Source of the DNA: Lihuaxuella thermophila
GTDB taxonomy: Bacteria; Bacillota; Bacilli; Thermoactinomycetales; Thermoactinomycetaceae
Assembly (NCBI RefSeq): GCF_900110165.1
Contig: NZ_FOCQ01000007.1
Span: forward strand, 1-64,000
Length of the DNA stretch: 64,000 bases
Direction of reading: 5' to 3'
Shown here: positions 27,349-36,164 of the stretch, piece after piece
How positions within the stretch are numbered: the stretch's first letter is position 1
How the letters are laid out: every line of letters starts with the position of its first letter
Made by a program: the position numbers and the translations under genes
Notes under the pieces: generated by a model
The model's input: the letters and a program-made list of their open reading frames with translations, nothing else
Database searches by the model: none
Told to the model about the DNA's origin: nothing

Positions 27349-27370
27349 CAGCCTCACACCCTTTCGCTTC

Positions 27371-28204
27371 TTAAAAAGTAAACAGATCGATTCCACCCGC
27401 AACCGGCAGAGCGATACCCGTAATGTATTTGGCCTTTTCCGAGGCGAGAAAAGCGATCGCGTGCGCGATATCCTCCGGTTCCCCCGGACGTTTGAATGCC
27501 GTTCGGGCAATCATTCGTTCGCGCATGTCCGGGTTTGTCAGCTGGAAGGCTTCCGTGTTGATGATGCCCGGTACGATCGCATTGACGGTGATATTGTACC
27601 TGGCCCCCTCCAGCGCCAGACTCCGGGTCAATCCCAGGATGCCGGCTTTCGTGGTCGAGTAGCTGGCTTGTCCATACCCTCCCAACGTTCCGGCCACGGA
27701 GGCCATATTGATAATCCGCCCCCACTTTTGCTCTTTCATATACGGCCAAACCGCTTTACAGCAGTTGTAAGCGCCTGTCAGATTGACGCGAAGGTCGCGC
27801 TCCCAAAACTCATCGTTCTGATGTTCCAGCCGGGCCGTATGATCGAGAGTCGCCGCGTTATTGACAAGGATATCGATTCTGCCGAATTGTTCCTTGACTT
27901 TGGCCATCACCGATCTGACTTCTTCCCGATCCGTCACATCCATCCGGAAGACGGCAGACCGGCGCCCCATCGCCCGGATCTCATCGGCGGTCGAGCGGGT
28001 GTATACCGTTTTTGCCTGAGCCATGATTTGCGCCATCGGACCCAATTGTTGCGTCGTCTCTTCCAGATTTTCATCCTCTTCGATCAGAATATCGGTCACG
28101 ACCACATCCGCACCGGCTTGAGCAAGCGTTAAGGCATCTGCCCTTCCCAATCCCCGGGACGCACCGGTCACCAGCGCGACCTTTCCCTCAAGCGGTAGGC
28201 TCAT
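27371..28204 (-). CDS. SDR 3-hydroxyacyl-CoA / 3-ketoacyl reductase-like
   Basis: A 277-residue short-chain dehydrogenase with TGASRGLGRADAL near residue 13, VVTDIL after beta-2, NNAATLDHTA near 112, and catalytic Ser in NMASVAG. YSTTKAG is near 176, and IVPGIINTEAF follows. The ~25-residue insert around ETTQQLGPMAQIM is typical of SDRs annotated as 3-hydroxyacyl- or 2-hydroxycyclohexane-CoA dehydrogenases. The ATG at 28204 has GGGAGGGA and overlaps the stop of the acyl-CoA ligase. It probably does the dehydrogenase step of module 2. Confidence 0.85.
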   Translation of the reverse strand: MSLPLEGKVALVTGASRGLGRADALTLAQAGADVVVTDILIEEDENLEETTQQLGPMAQIMAQAKTVYTRSTADEIRAMGRRSAVFRMDVTDREEVRSVMAKVKEQFGRIDILVNNAATLDHTARLEHQNDEFWERDLRVNLTGAYNCCKAVWPYMKEQKWGRIINMASVAGTLGGYGQASYSTTKAGILGLTRSLALEGARYNITVNAIVPGIINTEAFQLTNPDMRERMIARTAFKRPGEPEDIAHAIAFLASEKAKYITGIALPVAGGIDLFTF

Positions 28205-30086
28205 ACTCTGTTCCCTCCCACAATTTTGCGATCGGCACGGTTGCCGCGACTTCACCGGTCGCAGCCCGCCACTCCGTGATCTCTTCTTCAGCATAGGTTC
28301 GGTGAATGACGTCGCTGTATTTTTTCTCAATTTCGTTCATTCTGACTTTTAATGTCGGAGTTAACTCGCCCGTTTCAATCGTCCACTCCTTTGACATCAC
28401 CACCACTTTTTTCGGCTGTTCATGGTGTGCAAACGATTTTGTCAGCCGCTCCACTTCGGACCGAAGCAAATCGAGCACCTCCCCGTGCCTGATCAACTCG
28501 GCTCGTGATTGCGTGGGGATTCCTTTTTTGCGGGCCCATGGAGTGAGATTTTCAAAGTCCGGGACCACTAACACAATCACATACTTCCTCCCGTGACCGA
28601 TCACAGCCGACTGCTCGATAAAGACGCTTTGGTTGATCGCGTTTTCCAACGGTTGAGGCGCCACGTTTTTTCCGGTTGAAAGAACCAGAATGCTCTTCTT
28701 CCGATCGACAATTCGGAGGAATCCTTCGTCGTCCAGCTCACCCAGATCTCCCGTATGCAACCAGCCGTCGCTGATCTGAGCGGCCGTCGATTCCTCATCG
28801 TTGTAATATCCCTTCATCACGCTGGGTCCTCTGACTAATACTTCCCCATCGGGAGCGATGCGCACCTCCAGATTGGGAAGCGGCTTGCCTACCGTCCCGA
28901 TTTTGGCCCGTCCCATCGGATTGACGGCGATCACCGGGGAAGTTTCCGTCAGGCCGTAGCCTTCGAGAACAGGAACATCGATGGCCCAGAAAAACTTGGC
29001 GATTTCCGGGTTGAGTGCGGCGCCGCCGGAGATCATCCCCCGCAGCCGCCCTCCCAGCCGTGACTTCACCTTGCGGTAAACCAGCCAGTCCGCCAGCTTC
29101 CACTCCAAGCGCAGCCGGGCGGGCCAGTCGTTCCAAATCATTTGATCCAACGGCGTCTGCAGATACAGCTCGTATCGTTTGAGACCCACTTGAACCGCCC
29201 AGTCAAAGATTTTCCGTCTGAGCGGCGTGCCGGCTTCGATCTGCTCCTGCACCCTCGCATAGATCTTTTCAAACAGCCGTGGAACGCTGGTCATAACCGT
29301 CGGCCTTACTTCCAGCAAATTTTCCTGGATCTTGTCGATGCTTTCGGCATAGGCGATGGTGGCCCCCACGGACAGGGGCATAAACTGTCCTGCCAGCCGC
29401 TCAAACACGTGAGACAGAGGGAGATAGGAAAGCAATACATCCTCGGGACGAGCTTCCAGACACCAAAACTGGATTCCCTCCATATTGGCCAAAAAATTCC
29501 CGTGTGTCAGCATCGCTCCTTTGGGCTCCCCGGTCGTTCCGGAAGTATGAATAATCGTGGCCAGCTGATCCCGGTCGAGCTCCGTCCAGATCTGCTCCCA
29601 ATGATGGAGCGGATGCTCAGCACCGATTTTTTTCAGCTCCGAAAAATGGACAACCTTCTCATTTCCCGAAGCAGCGGATTTCGGATCCATGACCGCAACA
29701 ATACGCATATTTGGCTCTCCGACGGGAACTTTCGTCAACTGCTCTTCATTTTCGACCACCGCTGCCTGACAATCGGCTTTTTTCATGATTTGAACCACTT
29801 TTTCGGCCGGAAGGGCAGGATAAACGGGTACGCTCACCGCACCCAAACTGCAAATGGCAAAATCGGCAATCGGCCACTTCGGGTTATTTTCAGACAGGAT
29901 CGCCACTTTATCGCCACGGTCGACGCCCAGCCTGGCCAAACCGGCGGCGATCAGCCGGATTTCTTCCCAAAACTGGCGATACGTAAGGCTGCGGTAACTC
30001 CCTTGACTCTTCCACATCAATGCCGCTTTGTCAGGGTAACGCTCCACCGAACGCCGCACCATGTCCAACAAATTTTTCGCTTTCAT
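28188..30086 (-). CDS. Long-chain acyl-CoA synthetase (AMP-forming)
   Basis: Activates fatty acids to acyl-CoA with ATP. The 632-residue adenylate-forming enzyme shows the P-loop-like motif IIHTSGTTGEPKGAMLTHGN near residue 170, GYGLTETSPVIAVNP near 390, DGWLHTGDLGELDDEGFLRIVDRKK near 450, and SVMKGYY before it. This long form resembles FadD15/Faa-type synthetases. The ATG at 30086 has AGGAGG six bases upstream; earlier codons in the same frame are not needed. It begins module 2 after the SCP2 gene and is coupled to the following SDR by a 17-base overlap. Confidence 0.92.
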   Translation of the reverse strand: MKAKNLLDMVRRSVERYPDKAALMWKSQGSYRSLTYRQFWEEIRLIAAGLARLGVDRGDKVAILSENNPKWPIADFAICSLGAVSVPVYPALPAEKVVQIMKKADCQAAVVENEEQLTKVPVGEPNMRIVAVMDPKSAASGNEKVVHFSELKKIGAEHPLHHWEQIWTELDRDQLATIIHTSGTTGEPKGAMLTHGNFLANMEGIQFWCLEARPEDVLLSYLPLSHVFERLAGQFMPLSVGATIAYAESIDKIQENLLEVRPTVMTSVPRLFEKIYARVQEQIEAGTPLRRKIFDWAVQVGLKRYELYLQTPLDQMIWNDWPARLRLEWKLADWLVYRKVKSRLGGRLRGMISGGAALNPEIAKFFWAIDVPVLEGYGLTETSPVIAVNPMGRAKIGTVGKPLPNLEVRIAPDGEVLVRGPSVMKGYYNDEESTAAQISDGWLHTGDLGELDDEGFLRIVDRKKSILVLSTGKNVAPQPLENAINQSVFIEQSAVIGHGRKYVIVLVVPDFENLTPWARKKGIPTQSRAELIRHGEVLDLLRSEVERLTKSFAHHEQPKKVVVMSKEWTIETGELTPTLKVRMNEIEKKYSDVIHRTYAEEEITEWRAATGEVAATVPIAKLWEGTEYEPTA

Positions 30087-30178
30087 CGGGGACCTCCTGA
30101 GCGTGAAACAGAGTGACTTACTAAAGAGCGGCATAGAAAGGGATGGCGGACCCGGATGCTCCACACCGGGTCAAGCGT

Positions 30179-30535
30179 TCAGATATATTGGTTTACGTCA
30201 TATTGCCGCAATAAATTCTCCAGCTTCATCGCCAGCCCGATATTCCCTTTCACCTTTAGCTTCCCTGACATGAAAGCAGCCGTTCCGCTTAAGTTTCCCA
30301 TGAGCATTTCTTTAAAATCATTTACCGACATTTGCAATGTGCAATCCGCTTGATTCGGCGAATCGTCGTAAACCTTTGCCTCGCCCCCGGACAGATGAAG
30401 CTGGTATGTCCCTCCATCGTCGCCGGATAAATCATATTGATAAATGGCGTTGATGCCTTCGATCGGTTTCGGGTTCTCATTCAACGCCTGCTCAATCTTA
30501 TCGAAAATTTCCTTTACACTGTAATCTTTGGTCAT
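30179..30535 (-). CDS. SCP2 sterol-carrier-domain protein
   Basis: A 118-residue single SCP2 domain (YSVKEIFDKIEQAL start, then NGI-like GINAIYQYDLSGDDGG and a helix around LLRQYDVNQYI). SCP2 domains bind fatty acyl-CoA or other lipids in a hydrophobic pocket, so a carrier or shuttle role in the acyl-CoA operon is likely. The ATG at 30535 is selected by AAGGGGA 8 bases upstream; another ATG at 30577 in the same frame lacks a clear site. A cre-like box lies about 60 bases upstream. Confidence 0.88.
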   Translation of the reverse strand: MTKDYSVKEIFDKIEQALNENPKPIEGINAIYQYDLSGDDGGTYQLHLSGGEAKVYDDSPNQADCTLQMSVNDFKEMLMGNLSGTAAFMSGKLKVKGNIGLAMKLENLLRQYDVNQYI

Positions 30536-30596
30536 TTCATATTCCCCTTTCTTATCTGAAAAAATTTCTTTTATGTTCATCAAGGAGACCCGCAAC

Positions 30597-30610
30597 GGGA
30601 AACGCTTTCA
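30597..30610 (-). promoter_or_regulatory. cre-like catabolite-responsive element
   Basis: TGAAAGCGTTTCCC on the minus strand fits the CcpA consensus TGWAAGCGNTTNCN. It lies between the acyl-CoA dehydrogenase and SCP2 genes and would allow glucose repression of the downstream genes. Confidence 0.55.
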
Positions 30611-30636
30611 AAATGTGCACGTGGATGTCATAACTT

Positions 30637-31797
30637 TCACAAACCGGCTGCAATCACTTTTTTCTGAATTTGTGTCGTCCCCTCGTAAATCGACAAAATT
30701 TTGGCATCCCGCATCCATTTTTCGACCGGATAATCCCGCATGTAGCCGTAGCCGCCAAGAATCTGAACGGCATTGGTCGTCACTTCCATGGCCGTTTCCG
30801 CGGCAAAAGCTTTGGCCATGCTTCCTTCAACGGCACACGATTCACCCCGGTCGGCCAATTCAGCCGCCCTCCAGGTCAACAGCCGGGCCGCATCGATTTT
30901 GGTTTTCATATCGGCCAGCATAAAGGAAATCGCTTGATTCTTGAAGATCGGGCGACCAAATTGAACGCGTTGTTTTGCATACTCCAGTGCGTACTCATAT
31001 GCGGCCCGCGCTACACCGACAGCTGCAGCCGCCACCGCCGGGCGGGAATATTCCAGCATTTTCATTGCCCCAAAAAAAGCCATATTCTCTTCGCCGAGCA
31101 AATTTTCATGGGGAACGCGCACATCTTCAAAAATGACATCCCCCGTATGGGAAGCGCGAATACCCATTTTCCGTTCTTTCTTTCCTCCGGATACCCCCGG
31201 TGTATTTCCCGGAACGATAAATGCCGAAACACCGTAATAGCCCGCATCGGGATCCGTTTTGGCAAACACGACATACAGGTCGGCAATCCCGCCGTTGGTG
31301 ATGAAACATTTGCGTCCGTTAATGACCCATTCATCCCCGTCCCGAACGGCTCGGGTTTGAATCGCTTTCACATCGGACCCGGCTCCCGGCTCCGTCAGCG
31401 CCATCGCTCCCAGTCTGGGATGTTCAGGATCACACAGATAGGAAATCCATTTTTTCTTTTGTTCTTCCGTACCCATGTAATAGATGGGCAACCCGGCCAG
31501 ACCTGCTGCCGACAGAGAGGTGGCGATCCCGGCACATCCCCAAAACAACTCTTCCCCGATCAGGCAGGCGGCCATCACGCTCGTCAGTCCCCCACCCCCA
31601 TACTCCTCCGGGGCCATATAGCTGGTTAATCCTGCCTTTGCCGCCTTGCGAAGCACCTCCATGGGGAACTCTTCCTTTTCGTCATATTCAGCCGCTACCG
31701 GCCGGATTTCTTTTTCTGCAAATCCGTGTGCCCATCTGCGCAATTCTTCCTGTTCGCTGGAAAGCTGAAAACTGAGGCCTGAAGCTTGCTCCGACAT
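30637..31797 (-). CDS. Acyl-CoA dehydrogenase (module 2)
   Basis: A 386-residue FAD-dependent acyl-CoA dehydrogenase with an ALTEPGAGSDVKAIQTRA signature near residue 125 and KCFITNGGIADLYVV near 155. The C-terminal part has VQILGGYGYMRDYPVEKWMRDAKIL near 345, then IYEGTTQIQ. It is only distantly like the module 1 enzyme, suggesting a different chain-length range. AGGGGAAGG precedes the ATG. An operator matching that of the adjacent tetR gene lies just upstream. Confidence 0.93.
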   Translation of the reverse strand: MSEQASGLSFQLSSEQEELRRWAHGFAEKEIRPVAAEYDEKEEFPMEVLRKAAKAGLTSYMAPEEYGGGGLTSVMAACLIGEELFWGCAGIATSLSAAGLAGLPIYYMGTEEQKKKWISYLCDPEHPRLGAMALTEPGAGSDVKAIQTRAVRDGDEWVINGRKCFITNGGIADLYVVFAKTDPDAGYYGVSAFIVPGNTPGVSGGKKERKMGIRASHTGDVIFEDVRVPHENLLGEENMAFFGAMKMLEYSRPAVAAAAVGVARAAYEYALEYAKQRVQFGRPIFKNQAISFMLADMKTKIDAARLLTWRAAELADRGESCAVEGSMAKAFAAETAMEVTTNAVQILGGYGYMRDYPVEKWMRDAKILSIYEGTTQIQKKVIAAGL

Positions 31798-31817
31798 ACC
31801 TTCCCCTCCTTGCTTGA

Positions 31818-31835
31818 TACTGATACGTACTGGTA
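31818..31835. promoter_or_regulatory. Operator shared with the adjacent TetR gene (copy A)
   Basis: TACTGATACGTACTGGTA; its reverse complement, TACCAGTACGTATCAGTA, matches copy B at 32505 in 16 of 18 positions. It lies 20 bases ahead of the acyl-CoA dehydrogenase start. Confidence 0.7.
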
Positions 31836-31858
31836 CTTATCAGCCAAAGAAAGCCCGG

Positions 31859-32479
31859 TTAACGCAGGACTTTCGAATCTTTGAGCGACAAATTCACATA
31901 GGACCCGACCACAATCCGGTTCAGCAAACGGGCCAGCCCGTCAATCTGAACATCCTGGCCGGATTCAAACAGATTTTGGACGACCACCTCGTTGATCGCA
32001 CCCACCATCGCCTGGGAAACAATCCGGACTTCCTCAGTCGAAACCGACGCCGGTATGACATTTTTAACAATTTGATAAATCAAATCCGCAAGCCTTCTGT
32101 GAGCCTCGCGCCGCACTTTTTCAACCGCCTGGCTGACACCGACGGATTCAACCAACAGCAATTGGGCAACAGTCGATCGATCCACACAGATTTCGATGTA
32201 ACGACGTATGCCTGCGTATGCTTTATAAGTGACCTTTTTCTCTTGTTGAACCGCACTTTCCACTGCTTTGATGATTTCTTCAGCCAGCTGCTGGAACAAA
32301 CTGACCAGCAATTCCTCTTTACTCTTGAAATATTGATAGAATGTGGTTTTCGACACTCTTGCCTGCTCCACGATTTCCAAGATCGAGGTTTCCTTAAATC
32401 CTTTTGTCGTAAACAGATGAAGTGCGGCATACAGCATCTTGTCCCGGGCTTCTTTCGGCATGTTCGTCACAAAAAGCAA
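31859..32479 (-). CDS. TetR-family regulator of the acyl-CoA island
   Basis: A 206-residue regulator with a helix-turn-helix near residues 25-55 (SILEIVEQARVSKTTFYQYF), followed by KSKEELL and an all-helical ligand domain. It resembles FadR/AcrR-type regulators of fatty acid degradation, though the FadR consensus box at 23677 differs from the operators beside this gene. Start taken as TTG 32479 (AGGATG upstream); ATG at 32461 is an alternative. It lies between the paired operators, so it probably controls both itself and the downstream acyl-CoA dehydrogenase. Confidence 0.85.
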   Translation of the reverse strand: MLFVTNMPKEARDKMLYAALHLFTTKGFKETSILEIVEQARVSKTTFYQYFKSKEELLVSLFQQLAEEIIKAVESAVQQEKKVTYKAYAGIRRYIEICVDRSTVAQLLLVESVGVSQAVEKVRREAHRRLADLIYQIVKNVIPASVSTEEVRIVSQAMVGAINEVVVQNLFESGQDVQIDGLARLLNRIVVGSYVNLSLKDSKVLR

Positions 32480-32504
32480 TTGTTCATCATCCTGTTCTCT
32501 AGAG

Positions 32505-32522
32505 TACCAGTACGTATTGGTA
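32505..32522. promoter_or_regulatory. Operator shared with the adjacent TetR gene (copy B)
   Basis: TACCAGTACGTATTGGTA, an imperfect palindrome ahead of the tetR start. The same 13-base core, TACCAGTACGTAT, occurs in copy A on the other strand. Confidence 0.72.
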
Positions 32523-32600
32523 TCATTATTTTAATATATCATGGGTTTCCTTATCAACCTATGTAGAAAATTTTTCGAATAAAATTTTGTCGTCCATGAA

Positions 32601-33581
32601 TCACTTCTTGATTGCGTCCGGATGAACCACGTAGTCCGGAACTTGTCCGCGCAGGGCCTGAAGCAGGTGGTTGGCGGCCATCATCGCCATTTTTATCCTG
32701 GTTTGAACGCTGGCGCTGCCAATATGAGGCAAGGCGACCACATTGGGCAGGGAGAGAAGCGGATGGTCAGGAGAGACCGGCTCCTGTTCAAAGACGTCTA
32801 ATCCGGCAGCCCAAATCCGTCCGTTTTTCAATGCGCTGTACAGCGCGGCTTCGTTGACGATCCCCCCGCGGGCTGTATTGATCAGGACGGCTGTATCCTT
32901 CATTAAAGCCAGCTCCCGTTCACCGATTAAATCCCTGGTTTGGGGAGTATACGGGGTTAAAACACAAACGAAGTCGGACTCTTGGAGCAGGCTGTCCAGA
33001 TCTGTGTATATCACACCCAGTGATTTCTCAGCCTCTGGTTTGCGGTTGCGGTTGTAATACAGGACCTTCATGTCAAACCCTTTTGCCCTTCTGGCGACAG
33101 CCTCGCCGATTCTGCCCAGCCCGATGATCCCGAGCGTCGCTCCAAATACATCCCGCCCGGTGAGCAACATCGGGGACCAGGTTTTCCATTCTCCCCGGCG
33201 TAAAAAATGTTCGGCTTCCACGAGGCGCCGGGCCGTTGCGAGCAACAGGGCAAATGTGAGATCGGCGGTTGTCTCGGTGAGCACGCCGGGCGTATGGGTC
33301 ACCACAATTCCCCGGCGACTGGCGGCATGGACGTCAATATTGTTGTAACCGACCGCCATTTGGCTGATCACCCGCAGTTTCTCCGCTTTTTCCAACAGAG
33401 CTTCGTCAATCGTTTCGGTTAACAAGCAGAAAAGCCCGTCCGCTTTCGTAATTTCCCGTTCCAATATCTCGCGCGGTACAGGGATATCTTCCTCCTCCCA
33501 CATGGAGATGTCACAGGCTTCTCTGAGCCTGGCTAACGCCGGTTCCGGAATTTTTCGGGTGATGTACACGTTTGGTTTCAC
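32601..33581 (-). CDS. D-2-hydroxyacid dehydrogenase (glyoxylate/hydroxypyruvate reductase type)
   Basis: A 326-residue NAD(P)-linked dehydrogenase with AVGYNNIDVHAA near residue 79, the Rossmann motif GIIGLGRIGEAVARRAKGF near 152, catalytic Arg in NTARGGIVNE near 235, Glu in DVFEQEP near 263 and His in PHIGSAS near 283. The arrangement matches GyaR-type glyoxylate/hydroxypyruvate reductases. The GTG at 33581 is preferred: AAGGGG lies six bases upstream, whereas the ATG at 33587 abuts it. Stands alone between the tetR gene and the M20 peptidase. Confidence 0.88.
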   Translation of the reverse strand: MKPNVYITRKIPEPALARLREACDISMWEEEDIPVPREILEREITKADGLFCLLTETIDEALLEKAEKLRVISQMAVGYNNIDVHAASRRGIVVTHTPGVLTETTADLTFALLLATARRLVEAEHFLRRGEWKTWSPMLLTGRDVFGATLGIIGLGRIGEAVARRAKGFDMKVLYYNRNRKPEAEKSLGVIYTDLDSLLQESDFVCVLTPYTPQTRDLIGERELALMKDTAVLINTARGGIVNEAALYSALKNGRIWAAGLDVFEQEPVSPDHPLLSLPNVVALPHIGSASVQTRIKMAMMAANHLLQALRGQVPDYVVHPDAIKK

Positions 33582-33819
33582 AGGCATCCCCTTCCACTTT
33601 TATGGTATTTTTTCTCTTATTTCATCTGGGTAATGGTCGCTTGAGTCCTGACGTCTCACTTTCAAAATGCCACCGGGAACATATCGAACGGGTTTCATCC
33701 ATTTCCCGATTTGACATGTCCCCAATCGGGAAACGAAAAATGTATTAACTAATAGTAGCAAAAGTTTCGTACGGATCACATCACCTTCAATCGATTTGTA
33801 AAAAACAGCAGACCGAAAA

Positions 33820-33838
33820 GGAGCGTCCTCCGCGCTCC
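33820..33838 (-). terminator. Terminator of the M20 deacylase gene
   Basis: On the minus strand GGAGCG and CGCTCC close a seven-base loop and are followed by TTTTC. The remaining bases 33588-33819 hold nothing I can identify. Confidence 0.6.
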
Positions 33839-33842
33839 AAAA

Positions 33843-35063
33843 CTAGGCTGAACCCAGGAATTTCAGCGCCGAGAGGGCATAGATTTTCACCGTCTCCAAT
33901 AATTCATCGATTTCCACATATTCATCCACATGATGAGGAATGTGGCGATCTCCCGCCCCTGTGGTAATGATCGGGACGCCTGCCAGATGCAAGAACGTGC
34001 CGTCCGTGGCTCCGGGAACTCCGTTATAAACGGGCGCCTTACCCGTAATCTCCCGATAAGCTTCGGCAACGGCGACCACAATCTCGCTATTTGGATCCGT
34101 CTCGGTCCAGGGGCGTTCTTCGATCACTTCCAGCGTCGCCTTAAAATGGGGATCTGCTTGGCCCAATCGTTCGATGATTTCTTCCATTTGCTTTCGCAGC
34201 TCTGCATGGTCTTGTCCCGGCACGGTTCGGATATCGAGGGCGACCATGCATTGGTCCGGGATCACATTTAGTTGCGGCTCACCCCTGACCGGCCCCCGCA
34301 CAATCGTGGGAGTAATGCTGGGCCAGCCGAGAAACGGGTGCTTCCCGACCCGCTCTTTTTCCCTCTGCTCCTGTTTCTCCAGCTCCACAATGATTCTGGC
34401 CATCCGTGTGTTGGGATTGATTCCGGTCAGCGGCATGGCGCCATGAGCCATTTTTCCATATGTTTTTATTATCACCCGCATCGCGCCTTTTTGTGTAATA
34501 CATAACTGGTTCTCCTCCGGTTCGCAAATGATCGCTCCATCTACCCCTTCAGCCCAGCCGCGCCGGATAAAATCTTTAATTCCAATCATCATTCCCTCTT
34601 CATCACAAGGGATGCAAAGCATGATTTTTCCCGGGAAAGAAACCCCCGATTTTTTGATGGCATGTACCGCGGCAATCGCTGCAGCGAGGTTTCCTTTTGT
34701 ATCACAGGAACCCCGTCCGTAAATCTTCCCGTCAGCGATTTCCGCCCCAAACGGGTCATATGTCCAGGCTTTCCGGTCTCCTTCGGTGACGACATCGGTA
34801 TGGGCTTCAAATAATAACGTTTTTCCCGGGCGGCCGGAATCATAGATGGCGATGACATTGGGACGGCCGGGGACGACTTCCTCATAGTGCACCTCCAGCC
34901 CCATTTTCCGAAGGTAATTTTCGACAAATCGGGCCGCATTTTCTTCGTTTCCGTCCTCAGTTCCCGGACGATACACACTCTGAATCTGAACCAGTTTTCT
35001 GGTTAGTTCCACCACTTCTTTTTCATCGATAAAAGGAAGAACCGAATCCACAGCCGAGCGCAT
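33843..35063 (-). CDS. M20-family metallo-deacylase (ArgE/DapE type)
   Basis: A 406-residue zinc amidohydrolase that cleaves N-acyl amino acids or similar amides. Metal and catalytic motifs are intact: LLFEAHTDVV near residue 85 (His and the following Asp), GRGSCDTKGNLAAAI near 116 (Asp), CDEEGMMIGI near 150 (base Glu and metal Glu), and the C-terminal metal His region in ITTGAGDRHIPHHVDEYV. A dimerisation domain sits at ~190-300. AAAGGAGG precedes the ATG. It is adjacent to the P1 peptidase operon, with about 130 bases between them, and may act on the same imported compounds. Confidence 0.88.
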   Translation of the reverse strand: MRSAVDSVLPFIDEKEVVELTRKLVQIQSVYRPGTEDGNEENAARFVENYLRKMGLEVHYEEVVPGRPNVIAIYDSGRPGKTLLFEAHTDVVTEGDRKAWTYDPFGAEIADGKIYGRGSCDTKGNLAAAIAAVHAIKKSGVSFPGKIMLCIPCDEEGMMIGIKDFIRRGWAEGVDGAIICEPEENQLCITQKGAMRVIIKTYGKMAHGAMPLTGINPNTRMARIIVELEKQEQREKERVGKHPFLGWPSITPTIVRGPVRGEPQLNVIPDQCMVALDIRTVPGQDHAELRKQMEEIIERLGQADPHFKATLEVIEERPWTETDPNSEIVVAVAEAYREITGKAPVYNGVPGATDGTFLHLAGVPIITTGAGDRHIPHHVDEYVEIDELLETVKIYALSALKFLGSA

Positions 35064-35194
35064 TCCCCACGCCTCCTTTTTTTATCTGTGCGTCTGTTGC
35101 CGGCAAGCCGGAACGGGAAGCTTCCGGGTTCCCGCATATGAACGGTTGCTCACACGGCTCTCCTTGAAATTTGCCCGATTATAGTCATATCTGT

Positions 35195-36163
35195 TTAATT
35201 ATGAAACAAGTCACGGTACGAGGGAAAACCGTCAATCCCCTCCGCGGAACGGACCGCCGCCAGAACGGCTTCCGCCATCACCTCAGCACTTGCGGCACCC
35301 ACCAGATCGACGGAAGCGTTCACTCCCCCAGTCGCTAAAGCAAACAGGGTATCCCCGTCATACATCGTGTGCACCGGATAAATCGTTCTGGCTAACCCGT
35401 CATGAGCCATGGAAGCTACTTTGCATGCTTGTGCCTTGGTCAGGTTGGCGTTGCTGGCAACGGCTCCGATGGTCGTATTGGTCCCCCCGGATAAAGGGTT
35501 CAAAGGCTGTTCCGCCATCCAGTCCAGGCTGCTGCGGATCTTTCCGTCATCATCCCTTGCTCCTGCCAGGATTTGCCCCGTCGAAGGATCACGAATTTCT
35601 CCCATCGCATTCACAGCCACAATGGCCCCGACGATTAATCCGTTGGAATAATGCCGGGATGCAGAACCCAGTCCCCCTTTCATGGCCCGCTGATATCCGG
35701 CCGCTTTTCCAATCGTTGCACCGCAACCGGCCCCCACGTTTCCAAACGGGAACCGGCCCCGCTCCGCTCTGCTTGCGGCCTGATAGCCCATTTGCTTGTC
35801 CGGGCGCACCTTGGGATTTCCGACAGATAAATCAAACAAGACAGCAGCAGGGACAATTGGAACCACACCCACGCCCACATGCAGTCCATGCCCCCGTTCC
35901 TCCAAATATTGCATCACTCCGCTCGCCGCATCGAGCCCGTACGCACTGCCACCGGAGAGACAAATCGCATGAACCCGGTCGACCAGATTCAACGGATTTA
36001 ACAAATCCGTCTCCCTGGTGCCCGGAGCTGAACCCCGGACATCTGCACCGCAGACAGCTCCTTCTTCGGCCAGAACTACAGTACAGCCGGTGAACGCATG
36101 GCGATCTTCCGCATTCCCGACTTTAATTCCGGGAACATCCGTAATATTGTTGAATCGATTCAT
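35195..36163 (-). CDS. P1-family peptidase (DmpA/BapA-type aminopeptidase)
   Basis: Relatives are L-aminopeptidase/D-esterases and beta-peptidyl aminopeptidases that self-process before a catalytic Ser. The 322-residue protein shows ITDVPGIKVG at the start, ICLSGGSAYGLDAASGVM near 83, GNVGAGCGATIG near 145, and the processing/nucleophile region LSGGTNTTIGAVASNA near 230. The candidate new N-terminal residue is a Thr in that stretch, not the usual Ser; this needs a check. The ATG at 36163 has AGGTGA and follows ecfS by one base, so the enzyme is co-translated with an ECF transporter. An inference is that it splits an imported amide or peptide. Confidence 0.85.
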   Translation of the reverse strand: MNRFNNITDVPGIKVGNAEDRHAFTGCTVVLAEEGAVCGADVRGSAPGTRETDLLNPLNLVDRVHAICLSGGSAYGLDAASGVMQYLEERGHGLHVGVGVVPIVPAAVLFDLSVGNPKVRPDKQMGYQAASRAERGRFPFGNVGAGCGATIGKAAGYQRAMKGGLGSASRHYSNGLIVGAIVAVNAMGEIRDPSTGQILAGARDDDGKIRSSLDWMAEQPLNPLSGGTNTTIGAVASNANLTKAQACKVASMAHDGLARTIYPVHTMYDGDTLFALATGGVNASVDLVGAASAEVMAEAVLAAVRSAEGIDGFPSYRDLFHN

Positions 36164-36164
36164 G

